Positions 1 to 8,452 of a stretch of DNA of 64,000 nt are shown here, one piece after another. The notes beneath the pieces were generated by a model. It searched no databases. It was not told where the DNA came from and saw only the letters and a list, made by a program, of their open reading frames with translations. The position numbers were made by a program, and so were the translations under genes. Positions within the stretch are counted from its first letter, which is position 1, and each line of letters opens with the position of its first letter. Source of the stretch: Burkholderiaceae bacterium (GTDB taxonomy: Bacteria; Pseudomonadota; Gammaproteobacteria; Burkholderiales; Burkholderiaceae_F); assembly GCA_022843955.1 (NCBI GenBank), contig JALHMQ010000006.1, positions 141,610 through 205,609 on the forward strand, read 5' to 3'.

Positions 1-1
1 C

Positions 2-856
2 GGCCCGGCCGTCGCGCCTGCGCAGGACGCCGACGCGGTGGCACGGCTGCTGGCCGACAAATGCGTGCTGTGCCACCAGGGGGACGCCGCCCCCGGCGGC
101 CTGCGTCTGGACTCGATCGACGCGCTGCTCAAGGGCAGCGCCAAGGGGCCGGTAGTCAAGCCCGGCGATGCGTCGGGCAGCGAACTTGTGCGGCGCATCC
201 GTGGCCAGAGCCAGCCGCGCATGCCACTGACCGGACCGCCGTTCCTGTCCGACGCCGAGACCGCGCTGGTCGAGCGCTGGATCGTCGCCGGTGCCGCGCG
301 CCCGGCGCTCGCGGCGACGGCCGCGCCGCCGCAGCCGGCTGCGCCGCGCGACCCGGCGGCTCCCGTGACCTTCGCCGATGTGCAACCGATCCTCGGCGCG
401 CGCTGCGCCAAGTGTCACACCGACAACGGGCTGATGGGACCACCGCCCGAAGGCTATCGGCTCAACAACTATGCCAATGCGGTGTCGAGCCTGGACCGCG
501 CCCGTATCGTTCCCGGCCAGCCGCGGGCAAGCGAACTGTGGCGCCGGATCCACGGCGTGTCGCAGCCGCGCATGCCTTTCGATGGACCGCCCTGGCTGGA
601 CGATGCGCAGGTCGCCTTGATTGAAGCCTGGATCGCCGCGGGCGCACGCGACGCGAGCGGCACGCCGATGCCGAACCCGGTCGGTGCGCGTGTGCGACTG
701 CGCGGGGTGCTCACGGCACCCGACGCCGTGGATGGCGCCCGCTTCAAGCCGGGCGGCCGGATCGATCGTGGCGTCAGCGTGGGCAGCGCGGTGCAACTCG
801 AGGCGACGGTCGACGCCGACGGCCGGCTGGTGGCGGTCAGGCTGCGGCGCCGCTAA
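2..856 (+). CDS. Diheme cytochrome c, PSCyt1-like (5' end outside window)
   Basis: The frame is open to the left edge, so the true start lies outside; the first visible residues (…PAVAPAQDA) look like the end of a signal peptide. Two repeated units each carry one haem site, CVLCH and CAKCH, followed by 'GLRLD…PGxxxxSELxRRI…QPRMP', the pattern of planctomycete-type cytochrome c domains (PF07635). The repeated RMP methionine could be the distal haem ligand. A short C-terminal beta-rich tail from about residue 220 (VRLRGVL…VQLEATVD) resembles DUF5666-type folds. Expected to be a periplasmic electron carrier. The GTG at 38 is an internal codon, not a likely start. Confidence 0.75.
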   Translation, partial: GPAVAPAQDADAVARLLADKCVLCHQGDAAPGGLRLDSIDALLKGSAKGPVVKPGDASGSELVRRIRGQSQPRMPLTGPPFLSDAETALVERWIVAGAARPALAATAAPPQPAAPRDPAAPVTFADVQPILGARCAKCHTDNGLMGPPPEGYRLNNYANAVSSLDRARIVPGQPRASELWRRIHGVSQPRMPFDGPPWLDDAQVALIEAWIAAGARDASGTPMPNPVGARVRLRGVLTAPDAVDGARFKPGGRIDRGVSVGSAVQLEATVDADGRLVAVRLRRR

Positions 857-900
857 AGGCTGTGCTGCCGATGTTGGGTGTTGCGCCGGTCGCAAAAGCC

Positions 901-912
901 GCCGCATGCGGC
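901..912. other. 12-bp perfect palindrome in spacer
   Basis: GCCGCATGCGGC lies between the diheme cytochrome and the small secreted protein gene. It could be an operator or simply a GC-rich palindrome. No T-run follows, so it is not a convincing terminator. The rest of 857-1032 shows no other clear element. Confidence 0.2.
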
Positions 913-1032
913 AATTCGCCGCGTCCGCGCCCGTGGCGGCAGGGGTAGATTTCCCTTGCGCGCCACTCGCGCAACTACGTCACCGCTCAAAAGTTGACGG
1001 CAGGACAACCACTTCAGGGACGGAGAACTCGA

Positions 1033-1368
1033 ATGCTCAAAGCCAAACTTGCCGCGGCAGCCGCGGCACTGACGGTCAGTGCCACGCTGCTCGCAGCGCC
1101 GGCCTCGGCCAGCAACATCCAGTCGCTCGAGGGCATCGTTGCCCAGGAGATGTCGATCGAAGAGATGCAGGCAGTAACGGGTGAACTGAACGCCTACGAC
1201 ATCGCGGCCGAACTGTCCGCCCTGTCGGCCAAGTACGCGACCAGCGCCCCGAGACTGTCGGCCTACTTCGCATCGCTTGCCGCCAAGACGCTCGTCAACG
1301 CCGATCGTCTCAACGCAGCCTTCAAGAAGCTGGGCGTCCTCACGGAGTGCAAGTCCTGCACCCCGTGA
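1033..1368 (+). CDS. Small secreted protein with double-glycine-leader-like motif
   Basis: A 111-aa protein. The ATG at 1033 is preferred over an upstream in-frame codon at 994 because GGACGGAG lies just upstream and a Sec signal peptide follows at once (MLKAKLAAAAAALTVSATLL, cleavage near ASA-SN, residue 27). Residues 38-50 read QEMSIEEMQAVTGE, close to the ELSxEEMxxVxGG pattern that precedes C39-peptidase cleavage sites in bacteriocin and microcin leaders. The second glycine is Glu here. The remainder is Ala/Ser/Leu-rich and helical, ending CKSCTP with two cysteines. The next gene, 4 bp downstream, is a C39-type peptidase, so this may be its substrate or partner. Family not recognised. Confidence 0.7.
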   Translation: MLKAKLAAAAAALTVSATLLAAPASASNIQSLEGIVAQEMSIEEMQAVTGELNAYDIAAELSALSAKYATSAPRLSAYFASLAAKTLVNADRLNAAFKKLGVLTECKSCTP

Positions 1369-1372
1369 CGCG

Positions 1373-2146
1373 ATGAACCGATCGACGCGCGAGCCCTTGC
1401 GCGCGCGCGGCTTCAGGCTTCCGATCCGCGGTAGCGGCCTGTCCGCTACCGCGGTTTTCTTTGCGCTCCTCCTGGTGCCATGCGCTGCGCCCGCCCCGGC
1501 CCTGGCCCAAGCCGTCCTCGAACCGCAGCGCGAGCTGCGGGTGGCCTCGATGCGCGAGTTGCGCGACCGCGGCGTGGTGCGCCAGCAGCGCGACTACTCG
1601 TGCGGGGCCGCGGCCCTGGCCACCCTCCTCAGCTTCGGCCTGGGGGAAGCGACCACGGAAGAGAGCATCCTGCGCGCCGTGTTCGCCCCGCTGTCGGGCG
1701 ACCAGCTGGTCGAACTGCAAAAGAACGGGCTGTCGCTGCGCCATTTGCAGGTCGTCGCCGCGCAGCGCGGCTTCAAGGCCCAGGGATTTCGACTGCGCGC
1801 CGACCAGTTGTCGAAACTTCAGCGACCGGTGATCGTGTTCATCCGCCCCGGCGGCTATCGTCACTTCGCCGTGCTCAAGGGTGTGCGTGACGGCCGTGCC
1901 TACCTCGCCGATCCGTCGCTGGGCAATCTTCGGATGCCGCTCACGCGGTTCGTCGAGCAGTGGGCCGATGCCGCCGATCCGGACGAGCGCGGCGTCATAT
2001 TCACCGTCGAACGCGACGACGGCGCCTGGCCCGCCCGCTACGCGCTGCAGATCGACCACAGCCTGACGCCGCCGGTCGAGTCCGGGGCTGCCCTGCGACT
2101 CACGGACCCGACGTCGTCTGCCACACGATTCACACCGACCCGCTGA
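1373..2146 (+). CDS. Exported C39-like (papain-fold) cysteine peptidase
   Basis: 257 aa, starting 4 bp after the previous stop. Residues 15-45 form a signal peptide ending ALAQA. The C39 signature is complete: Q…DYSCGAAALATLL (Gln for the oxyanion hole, catalytic Cys), then HFAVLKG (His), then YLADPSLG (Asp). There is no transporter or ATPase domain, unlike bacteriocin exporters, so this is a stand-alone periplasmic peptidase. The pairing with a barrel protein downstream recalls FapD/FapF of functional-amyloid operons, where a C39-like protein accompanies an export barrel. A likely substrate is the small secreted protein immediately upstream. Family assignment is firm; the role is inferred. 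Confidence 0.85.
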   Translation: MNRSTREPLRARGFRLPIRGSGLSATAVFFALLLVPCAAPAPALAQAVLEPQRELRVASMRELRDRGVVRQQRDYSCGAAALATLLSFGLGEATTEESILRAVFAPLSGDQLVELQKNGLSLRHLQVVAAQRGFKAQGFRLRADQLSKLQRPVIVFIRPGGYRHFAVLKGVRDGRAYLADPSLGNLRMPLTRFVEQWADAADPDERGVIFTVERDDGAWPARYALQIDHSLTPPVESGAALRLTDPTSSATRFTPTR

Positions 2147-2149
2147 CCC

Positions 2150-3352
2150 ATGAACCCTCTGCGTCAAACGCTTCAACCCAGCCCGCCCGCAGCCGCCAGC
2201 GGCGCGCTCGCCCGTCAGCGCACCCAGGCGCGGCCGCGCTCGGCGCCGCTGATCGCCGCACTGCTGATCTGGCTCGGCGCAAGCGGCGCGGTCGCCGCGC
2301 AGGACGAGATCCTCGATCTGACGCAGGCCGCGCAGCTGTTGCGCGTGCCGTCGACGGCAGTCGAGCAGATGGCACGTGCCGGGCGCCTGCCCGGCCGCGA
2401 CATCGACGGCCAGTGGCGCTTCTCGCGCCGGGCGCTGATCGACTGGCTGGCCGGTTCGGGCGCGGTCAGTACGCCCCTGCCGATCGACGACCTGGTGCGT
2501 ACGAGCGGACGCCAGCAGCCGACCGGGTCGAGTGCGACCGCGATCGGCGAACAGCCTGCCACGCCGTCGGCCGAAGCGATCGCGCTGCGCGACCAGGGCG
2601 GCCTGCTGCGCAAGGGCAGCGGCACCGTGGAACTCGGCTTCTCCTACGGGCGCAACGAAGATTCGCTCTACCCGGTCCTGCGCTCCGAGACCACCACCAC
2701 GGTCGCCAGCGCCGTGCTCCGCTACGTCCCGCGCGACGGCCTGCAGTTCGCGGCACGTCTGCCCTACGTCTGGCAGCGCTCCGACCGTTTCATCGATACC
2801 AGCACGCTCACCGGCCCGGCGCAAAGCACGTCGCGCAGCGAAGGCCGCGGCGATGCCGGCGTGTCGCTCCTCGGTGAACTCGTGCGCGAGCGTTCCGGCT
2901 TACCCAACCTGCTGGTTTCGCTCAACGCGACGGCCGCCGCCGACAGCACCCGGAGCAGCGGGATGGGCGCCAGCGTCGTTGTCAGCAAGAGCGCCGATCC
3001 GGCGGTGCTGTTTGCCGGCGTCAGTTACCTGCACGCCCTGCAGAGCGAGCGCGTCGACGATCGCAACGGCATCGCGCGCAAGAATTTCGCTGTCACCCTG
3101 GGCCTCACCTATGCGCTGAACGATCTGGTGGCGCTGAACACGACGTTCGACGGTGTCTATCGCAACTACCGCACCGAGGCCACCGGCGCACTTGCAGGCT
3201 CGCTGCCGCCCTCGCGCCAGGTCTATACGCTGCAGTTCGGCGCGACCTGGCTGCTGGCGCGCGGCTTGTTCATCGAGCCCGCCGTCGCCATCCGCTTGGG
3301 AGGCGAGCGGCCAGACATGGCGTTCACGTTGAACCTGCCCTGGACCTTTTGA
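2150..3352 (+). CDS. Outer-membrane beta-barrel with N-terminal excisionase-type HTH
   Basis: 400 aa, 3 bp after the peptidase gene. A long n-region precedes a hydrophobic signal (about 31-48, ending AVAAQ). Residues 53-102 form a MerR/excisionase-like helix-turn-helix (LTQAAQLLRVPSTAVEQMARAGRLP, then WRFSRRALIDWL). A Pro/Thr/Gln-rich linker follows. From about residue 150 comes an 'ALRDQGGLLRKGSGTVELGFSY' type segment and then alternating beta strands to a terminal WTF, typical of outer-membrane barrels of the phenol-pathway transporter type. The last aromatic residue fits barrel assembly. A DNA-binding fold on an exported protein is odd; here it is more likely to bind peptide or protein. 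Together with the peptidase it suggests a small export system. Confidence 0.75.
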   Translation: MNPLRQTLQPSPPAAASGALARQRTQARPRSAPLIAALLIWLGASGAVAAQDEILDLTQAAQLLRVPSTAVEQMARAGRLPGRDIDGQWRFSRRALIDWLAGSGAVSTPLPIDDLVRTSGRQQPTGSSATAIGEQPATPSAEAIALRDQGGLLRKGSGTVELGFSYGRNEDSLYPVLRSETTTTVASAVLRYVPRDGLQFAARLPYVWQRSDRFIDTSTLTGPAQSTSRSEGRGDAGVSLLGELVRERSGLPNLLVSLNATAAADSTRSSGMGASVVVSKSADPAVLFAGVSYLHALQSERVDDRNGIARKNFAVTLGLTYALNDLVALNTTFDGVYRNYRTEATGALAGSLPPSRQVYTLQFGATWLLARGLFIEPAVAIRLGGERPDMAFTLNLPWTF

Positions 3353-3692
3353 ACACAACCGCTGACTGCGCAGGCGCACGTTGGGGGCCAGGCCGATCGA
3401 CCTGACCGATCCGCTTTGCCGAGAATGAGAAAAGCTAGAAAAGCACTGTGAACTGCATCGGGCGTCCCAAAACATGACGCATGCGGTGGACCCCTGCGTC
3501 CATCCCGGTCCCGCTAATGCATCAGCACGCGCCTCGCACGACGAGCGCGTTGCCCTGAGTCAATTCGGGGCACTGCCATGGGATTACGTTCCACGGCAGA
3601 CACCCGATTGGCAGCTCGATTGCCTAGGCATCGCACCTTTTTCCGCGCCCGGCGCCGGGCGTGGTCGATGTCCAACCGGATAGGAGATGGAC
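3353..3692. other. Intergenic region with hairpin and candidate sigma-54 site
   Basis: A 340-bp non-coding stretch before the propeller lipoprotein gene. It holds an imperfect hairpin at 3573-3599 (arms CTGCC and GGCAG, inner TGG and CCA), the candidate -24/-12 element listed separately, and a GC-rich segment after it. The 69-codon open frame at 3474-3683 shows no protein-like features and was not called. Confidence 0.5.
3609..3624 (+). promoter_or_regulatory. Candidate sigma-54 promoter, weaker match
   Basis: TGGCAGCTCGATTGCC has a perfect TGGCA and TTGC with correct spacing but two mismatches in between relative to TGGCAYG-N4-TTGC. Transcription would start near 3635, about 58 nt before the lipoprotein start at 3693. 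It is listed because stronger matches occur elsewhere in the window; alone it could be chance. Confidence 0.35.
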
Positions 3693-5639
3693 ATGCTTGA
3701 TGTCTCACTGCCGCTGAAATCATTCCCCCGTCATCTGGCAGCGCTCGCGGCGCTCGCCTTGATCGCCGCGTGCGGCGGCGGCGAGGTGGCAGTCGAGCCG
3801 GTTGCCGGCGGTGATGTCCCGGCGCGCTCGCTCGACACCGGCACGGCAACCATCGGCTGGTCGAATACCCCGGGCGGCGTGGCCATCGCCGCTGACGCTG
3901 GCGAGAACATCTACACGGTGCGTTGGGATTACAACCCGGCCGGCGACATCTACCTCGCCAAGCGCAACGCCGCCGGCGCGCTGCAGTGGGAGGTGCGTCA
4001 CGACAACACCGACACCACGCGCCATGAAGTGGCCACCTGGGTCGACACCGATGCCGCCGGCAATCTGTTCGTCAGCGGTACGGTGCGCTCCGGCTACTCG
4101 AGCCCGGTCAATGCCAACAGCCTGCTGATGAAGTACGCGCCGGACGGCCGCCAGTTGTGGCGGCGCGTGTATGACAGCAGCTTCGACGGTTCCTCCACGC
4201 GCAAGCTGCTGGTCGATGCCGAGGGCAATGCCTACGTGCTCGGCCTGGGCACCTCGCCGAGCAGCGGCCAGCGCACGACCGTGCGCAAGTTCGCACCGGA
4301 CGGCACGCTGCTGTGGGCCTGGTTCGATCCGGTCGGCATCGGCGCGCCACTGAACATCAAGTGGAGCGCGGACGGTGCGCTGGTGATCAGTGCGCGCGCC
4401 ATTTTCGGCAGCCTCAATGGCTACGCGCGCATCGACCGCGACGGTCGCACCGTCTGGACGCTGGCCACGATCAGCAGCCTGACCGCCGGCGACATCGCCG
4501 GCGACGCCGCTGGCAACAGCTACCTGATCAACCAGAACTACGCGGGCGGCAGCAATGGCGGCAGCCTGCTGCGCAAGGTGAGCGCGGACAGCGCCACGTT
4601 GTGGGAGCGCAGCCATTCGATGGTCGGGTTGCGGGTCGAAGTCAGCCGCGACGGCGCCGCGGTCATCAGCGGCTACCCCAGCGCAAGCGCGTTCGGCGCC
4701 GCCTTCATGAAGTTCAGCAGCGCAGGCGCGCTGCTGTGGACCAATGCCGATGCCGACGGTCCGAGCGTCGCCCTGCTGGCGCATGCGCAGATGCGGCTCG
4801 ACGCGAACGACAACGCCTATCTTGCGGCGGCCAACATGTCGGAGATGGGCGTGACCCGCGTCAACGCCGACGGCAGTTCGGCCTGGACCGCGCTGATTCC
4901 GTTCGGCTACGCCTACGGGCTGGCATTCGGCGCCAGCGAGCGGGTCTACGTGGTCGGTGGCACGACGGCGCGCATCAACAGCCAGGGGGGCACCACGGAG
5001 CCGCCGGCACCTTCACCCACGCCATCACCAACCCCGACGCCGACGCCAACGCCAACGCCAACGCCGACACCGACACCGACGCCGACACCATCGCCTTCAC
5101 CAACACCAACACCGACACCATCGCCATCGCCGACGCCGACGCCGACACCATCGCCGACACCATCGCCGACGCCAACACCAACGCCAACACCAACGCCGTC
5201 ACCGTCACCAACGCCATCACCAACACCGACGCCGTCACCATCGCCGCCGCCGCCGCCGCCGTCGGCGCCGAGCGCCGACCTCAGCGTGGCGCTGACCGAC
5301 TCGCCGGATCCGGTGCGCGCCTCCAGTCGGGTGGTGTATACGGCGACGGTGTTTAACCGCGGACCGTCGGTGGCCACACAGGTCAGCCTGATCGCCCGCT
5401 TGCCGCAGGGTGCGAGCTTGCAGGGCGTGGCCGCTTCACAGGGGCGCTGCACCATCGGCACATCGACCAGTTGTGCCCTCGGCAGCATCGCCGCGGGTGG
5501 GCGGGCCACGGTCGTCATCACGGTCGGCACCCGTACGCGCGGCTTCATTGTGACCAGCGTCGAGGTCAGCGCGGCCGAGACCGATCCGGTCGCCTCGAAC
5601 AACTCGGCCACCGAGGGAACGACTGTCTTGCGACGCTGA
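3693..5639 (+). CDS. Beta-propeller lipoprotein with Thr-Pro linker and DUF11 domain
   Basis: 648 aa. ATG 3693 is preferred to ATG 3687, because AGGAG at 3682-3686 abuts the latter and is 6 bp from the former. A lipobox (LIAACGGG) puts Cys near residue 27. Residues about 45-430 contain repeated 'DAAGNxYV…G…LxWxR' units, an SBBP-like beta-propeller. A Thr-Pro/Ser-Pro linker of roughly 90 residues (bases about 5007-5256) follows. The C-terminal 110 residues ([14 protein letters not shown]…[11 protein letters not shown]…) match DUF11, an Ig-like surface domain. Expected to be anchored in the outer membrane with an extended stalk and a distal adhesive domain. The partner is unknown. Confidence 0.8.
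   Translation: MLDVSLPLKSFPRHLAALAALALIAACGGGEVAVEPVAGGDVPARSLDTGTATIGWSNTPGGVAIAADAGENIYTVRWDYNPAGDIYLAKRNAAGALQWEVRHDNTDTTRHEVATWVDTDAAGNLFVSGTVRSGYSSPVNANSLLMKYAPDGRQLWRRVYDSSFDGSSTRKLLVDAEGNAYVLGLGTSPSSGQRTTVRKFAPDGTLLWAWFDPVGIGAPLNIKWSADGALVISARAIFGSLNGYARIDRDGRTVWTLATISSLTAGDIAGDAAGNSYLINQNYAGGSNGGSLLRKVSADSATLWERSHSMVGLRVEVSRDGAAVISGYPSASAFGAAFMKFSSAGALLWTNADADGPSVALLAHAQMRLDANDNAYLAAANMSEMGVTRVNADGSSAWTALIPFGYAYGLAFGASERVYVVGGTTARINSQGGTTEPPAPSPTPSPTPTPTPTPTPTPTPTPTPTPSPSPTPTPTPSPSPTPTPTPSPTPSPTPTPTPTPTPSPSPTPSPTPTPSPSPPPPPPSAPSADLSVALTDSPDPVRASSRVVYTATVFNRGPSVATQVSLIARLPQGASLQGVAASQGRCTIGTSTSCALGSIAAGGRATVVITVGTRTRGFIVTSVEVSAAETDPVASNNSATEGTTVLRR
5007..5256 (+). repeat. In-gene low-complexity Thr-Pro/Ser-Pro repeat
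   Basis: Degenerate tandem hexamers built on ccgacg/ccaacg/ccatcg encode alternating Thr-Pro and Ser-Pro inside the propeller lipoprotein. Such stretches are prone to length change by slippage. The opposite strand reads as Gly-Val-Asp repeats and is a shadow. Confidence 0.85.
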
Positions 5640-5689
5640 GCCTGCGCGCCACGAGTGCGACGCATGCCGGTTGCCGTCGCCCCTACGCG

Positions 5690-5708
5690 CCGTTGCCACA
5701 GGCAACGG
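5690..5708. terminator. Hairpin between convergent genes
   Basis: CCGTTGCC-ACA-GGCAACGG forms a perfect 8-bp stem with a 3-nt loop between the converging lipoprotein gene and the parvulin gene. There is no strong T-run on either side, so it is a plausible but unproven bidirectional terminator. Confidence 0.4.
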
Positions 5709-5871
5709 TTGCGACCCGAGGCGAACGGTTCTGAGGGGCGATGCCAACCGGGGCGATCATCCCGGGTGGCACCTTGGGCTTAGGCGACGGAAGCAGTCGC
5801 TGACTCAGGCGGCTGAAGCAGGCGACCGAAGCAGGCGAGGGGAATCAGGCGGGGGAATTCAGGCGGCCAAG

Positions 5872-6855
5872 TCAGTCGATCTGCGCAATGCGCTCGATGC
5901 GCGCCTCGGACTTCAGACGCGCCACCACCTCGCGTGCGGCCGCGGTGCGCTTGTCCGCCAGCAGCCGCGCACGGATCGATTCGGCGGCCTCTTCAAGCGA
6001 GCGGGTCGACGCTGGCGTCAACCCCTCCTGCCGGATCAGGTGAAAGCCGAACTGGGTGGGGACGACATCGGACACCTGACCCGGCTGCAGGGCGAACAGG
6101 GCTTCCTCGAACGGCTTGACGGTGCGTCCTCGCGGCACCTCGCCGAGGTCGCCGCCCGCCGCCGCCGAGTTGTCCTCCGAGTAGCGACGCGCCAGGTCGG
6201 CGAAGTCGGCACCGGCGCGCAGTTGCAGCACGAGCGCGTCGATCCGCTCGCGCGCAGCGGCCCGCACATCGGACGCCGCGCCCGGCGTGGCCTTGATCAG
6301 GATGTGCCGCGCGCGCACTGTCTCGGGCTGCTGATAGCGATGCAAATTGGCGCGGTAGAACGCAGCAACCTCGTCGTCACTGACCGGCGCCACGTCGGAC
6401 GAGCTGCGCAGCAGATACTTTGCCCCCATCAAATCCTGACGCACGTACTCGGCAAAGCTGCGCTCGTCGAAGCCGGCATGCGCCAGGCGGCGCGACCAGG
6501 CCGCGCGATCCTTGAGCTGTGCCTGCATCTGCGCGAGCGCCGCCTGCAGTTCGGCGTCGTCGACCGCCACGCTCCCGGCCTTGGCCGCCTGCCACAGGAC
6601 ATCGCGCTCGATCAACTGGTCGAGCGCTTCGCGCTTGAGCTTCTTGTACACGCGCGGGTGGATCATCGACGACACGTTGCGCCGCTGGTTCTTCAGGTAG
6701 TCCTCGAAGTGGCGTTCCAGGCGGAAGTTCGAGATCTCCACGCCGTTGACGCGCGCGGCCGCGCCCGGGATGTTCTGCGCCGCCACCGGGCCGGCGCCCA
6801 GTGCGGCCGTCAGCGCCAGCAGCAGACCGTTCAGGAGTCGACGTCGGCCGTGCAT
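5872..6855 (-). CDS. Parvulin-type (SurA/PpiC) periplasmic peptidyl-prolyl isomerase
   Basis: 327 aa. The start at 6855 (MHGRRRLLNG) places a signal peptide at the N-terminus (…ALGAGPVAAQ, residue 26); longer frames are artefacts. A SurA-like N-terminal chaperone region (about 30-180) is followed by a PPIase domain, recognisable by RARHILIK, DFADLARRYSED, GGDLGEVPRG and TQFGFHLI. Last gene of the multicopper-oxidase cluster, 4 bp after the preceding stop. It probably helps fold the oxidase or its cytochrome partners. From memory, the Leptothrix mofA operon also carries a PPIase gene (mofB), though reported there as FKBP type. Confidence 0.88.
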   Translation of the reverse strand: MHGRRRLLNGLLLALTAALGAGPVAAQNIPGAAARVNGVEISNFRLERHFEDYLKNQRRNVSSMIHPRVYKKLKREALDQLIERDVLWQAAKAGSVAVDDAELQAALAQMQAQLKDRAAWSRRLAHAGFDERSFAEYVRQDLMGAKYLLRSSSDVAPVSDDEVAAFYRANLHRYQQPETVRARHILIKATPGAASDVRAAARERIDALVLQLRAGADFADLARRYSEDNSAAAGGDLGEVPRGRTVKPFEEALFALQPGQVSDVVPTQFGFHLIRQEGLTPASTRSLEEAAESIRARLLADKRTAAAREVVARLKSEARIERIAQID

Positions 6856-6859
6856 GTGA

Positions 6860-8446
6860 TCACTCGATGCGGATGTAGCCGCTGGCCGGTCGCAGGCTGC
6901 GCGTGGCGGGGTCGACCGCGACCACGTAGCCGCCCATCGCGCCGATGCGCCGGGTGGGGCCATACGACAGCGGCGGCGTCACCGTGGTCTCGAAGCTGAA
7001 CAGGTTCTCGAGTGCCCCGACCAGCTTGGCACGACTCAGGTCGCGGCCGGCGCGCTTCAATCCTTCTTCGAGCACCTGCATCGATGCATAGGCAGCCGCC
7101 TGCGCCGGCTGATGACGCGCGCCGAGACCGGCTTCGCGCTGAAACTCGGCGATGGCCGAGGCACCGGCGCGCGTGATGTCGGCCGGCTGGGTCGGGTAGG
7201 CCAGGAACACGCGGTCGCCAAACGTGTTCGGCAGGCCAACCGCCGCGCGCGCCACGCGCACGCCGGGTGCCAGCAGGTACGGGGTCCAGATGGCGTCGCG
7301 CACATCGCCGCCGATCTGCTCGAGTTCGGCATCGGTCCCGAGGAACAGCACCACCTGGACGCCACTTTGCTGCAGGCGGGCAACCATGGCGCGTGCATGC
7401 AGGCGACCGACCGGGTAATGGACCGCAACCGAGCGTTTCCAGCCGCGCTCGCGGAACGCGTTGACCGCGGTCTCGCCCACCTGCCGCAGCTCCGCATCGT
7501 CCGGATGCACCACGGCCACCGCCGGATCGATCAGCTTCAATTGCTTGGTGGCGAACTCGGCCAGCACGCGCGCCTGCTCGGCCAGTCCGGGCAGCACGAA
7601 GAACGTGTAGCGGTTGACCTCCTGGGTGGTCTGGGTGCGCAACGTGACCGGGCCCACCACCGGCACGCGCAGGCGCTCGGCCAGCGCGCCGACGTCCTGC
7701 TCCATGCCCGAGGTCAGCGGGCTGACCACGGCGAATACCTGCTGCTCGCCGAACAGCCGCTCGGCGTTCGTCAGTGTCGTGGCGCGGTCATCGGTGTACT
7801 CGGCGATCACGAGGTCGATCTGCCGGCCGAACAGGCCGCCCTTGGCATTCAGCCCCTTGACGTGCGCCTGCAGCACCGCGCCCATCGCACTGCCGAGCCC
7901 CGCCAGCCGTCCGCTGCCGGGCAGCAGGGTGCCGATGCGCAGGCGATCCGCACTGATGCCCGGGTCGAAGTCGACTTCGATGCGCTTGAGGTAGGCGATC
8001 AGCGCGGCCATGTCGTCAAGCGAAATCAGGTAGCGCGGCATCGAGCTATCGAGCCGGTTGCCGGCCGGATCCTTGCCGTAGGTGAGCGCGTCGGCGAAGG
8101 TCTGCTCCGTGTAGGCCGGCAGCGTGCGGCCGTTGTCGCGTCGGTGGCCATAGGACTTGGCCAGATCGGTCCAGGTCACATTCGACGGCTTGACGCTGCC
8201 CTCGGGCCGGCCCAGGCCATCGGTGCCGTGGCAGTTGGCGCAGGGCAAGGTGGCGCCGTCGACCTGCAGGTCCTGCGCGACGATGGCGCGCAGCGGCTTG
8301 CCGGTCGGGCTGATGCCTTCCGTGTAGACCTTCTTGCCCGCCGCCTCGAGTGGCGTCAGCGGTGCACCCTGCGCCGCCGGCAGCAGCGCGCCCAGCAGCG
8401 TCGCGGCCAGCGCGCGCGCCCACCCTGACGCGCCGAGCGAGGCCAT
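6860..8446 (-). CDS. Cytochrome c fused to branched-chain-type periplasmic binding protein
   Basis: 528 aa with signal peptide (…LLPAAQGA, residue 28). Residues 30-160 form a class I cytochrome c domain with one haem site, CANCH at 69-73, and a candidate Met ligand in SSMPRYL. From about residue 168 a type I periplasmic binding fold (Peripla_BP_6) begins: LRIGTLLPGSGRLA, GLNAKGGLFGRQIDLV, DDRATTLTNAERL, VVGPVTLR. The binding-protein half has no ABC permease nearby, so it may sense or bind a small molecule while the haem accepts electrons. Sits between the SCO genes and the parvulin in one minus-strand cluster. Confidence 0.85.
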   Translation of the reverse strand: MASLGASGWARALAATLLGALLPAAQGAPLTPLEAAGKKVYTEGISPTGKPLRAIVAQDLQVDGATLPCANCHGTDGLGRPEGSVKPSNVTWTDLAKSYGHRRDNGRTLPAYTEQTFADALTYGKDPAGNRLDSSMPRYLISLDDMAALIAYLKRIEVDFDPGISADRLRIGTLLPGSGRLAGLGSAMGAVLQAHVKGLNAKGGLFGRQIDLVIAEYTDDRATTLTNAERLFGEQQVFAVVSPLTSGMEQDVGALAERLRVPVVGPVTLRTQTTQEVNRYTFFVLPGLAEQARVLAEFATKQLKLIDPAVAVVHPDDAELRQVGETAVNAFRERGWKRSVAVHYPVGRLHARAMVARLQQSGVQVVLFLGTDAELEQIGGDVRDAIWTPYLLAPGVRVARAAVGLPNTFGDRVFLAYPTQPADITRAGASAIAEFQREAGLGARHQPAQAAAYASMQVLEEGLKRAGRDLSRAKLVGALENLFSFETTVTPPLSYGPTRRIGAMGGYVVAVDPATRSLRPASGYIRIE

Positions 8447-8452
8447 GGCGGC

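Noticed and set aside
1340..2824. 494-codon minus-strand frame opposite the C39 and barrel genes
   Set aside because: GC-rich shadow of plus-strand genes with strong signal peptides and family motifs; no protein-like composition.
3573..3599. Possible riboswitch upstream of the propeller lipoprotein
   Set aside because: Only a single hairpin; the conserved core of c-di-GMP or other riboswitch classes is not visible.
3474..3683. 69-codon frame between barrel and lipoprotein genes
   Set aside because: No ribosome site or protein-like composition, and it overlaps the candidate promoter.
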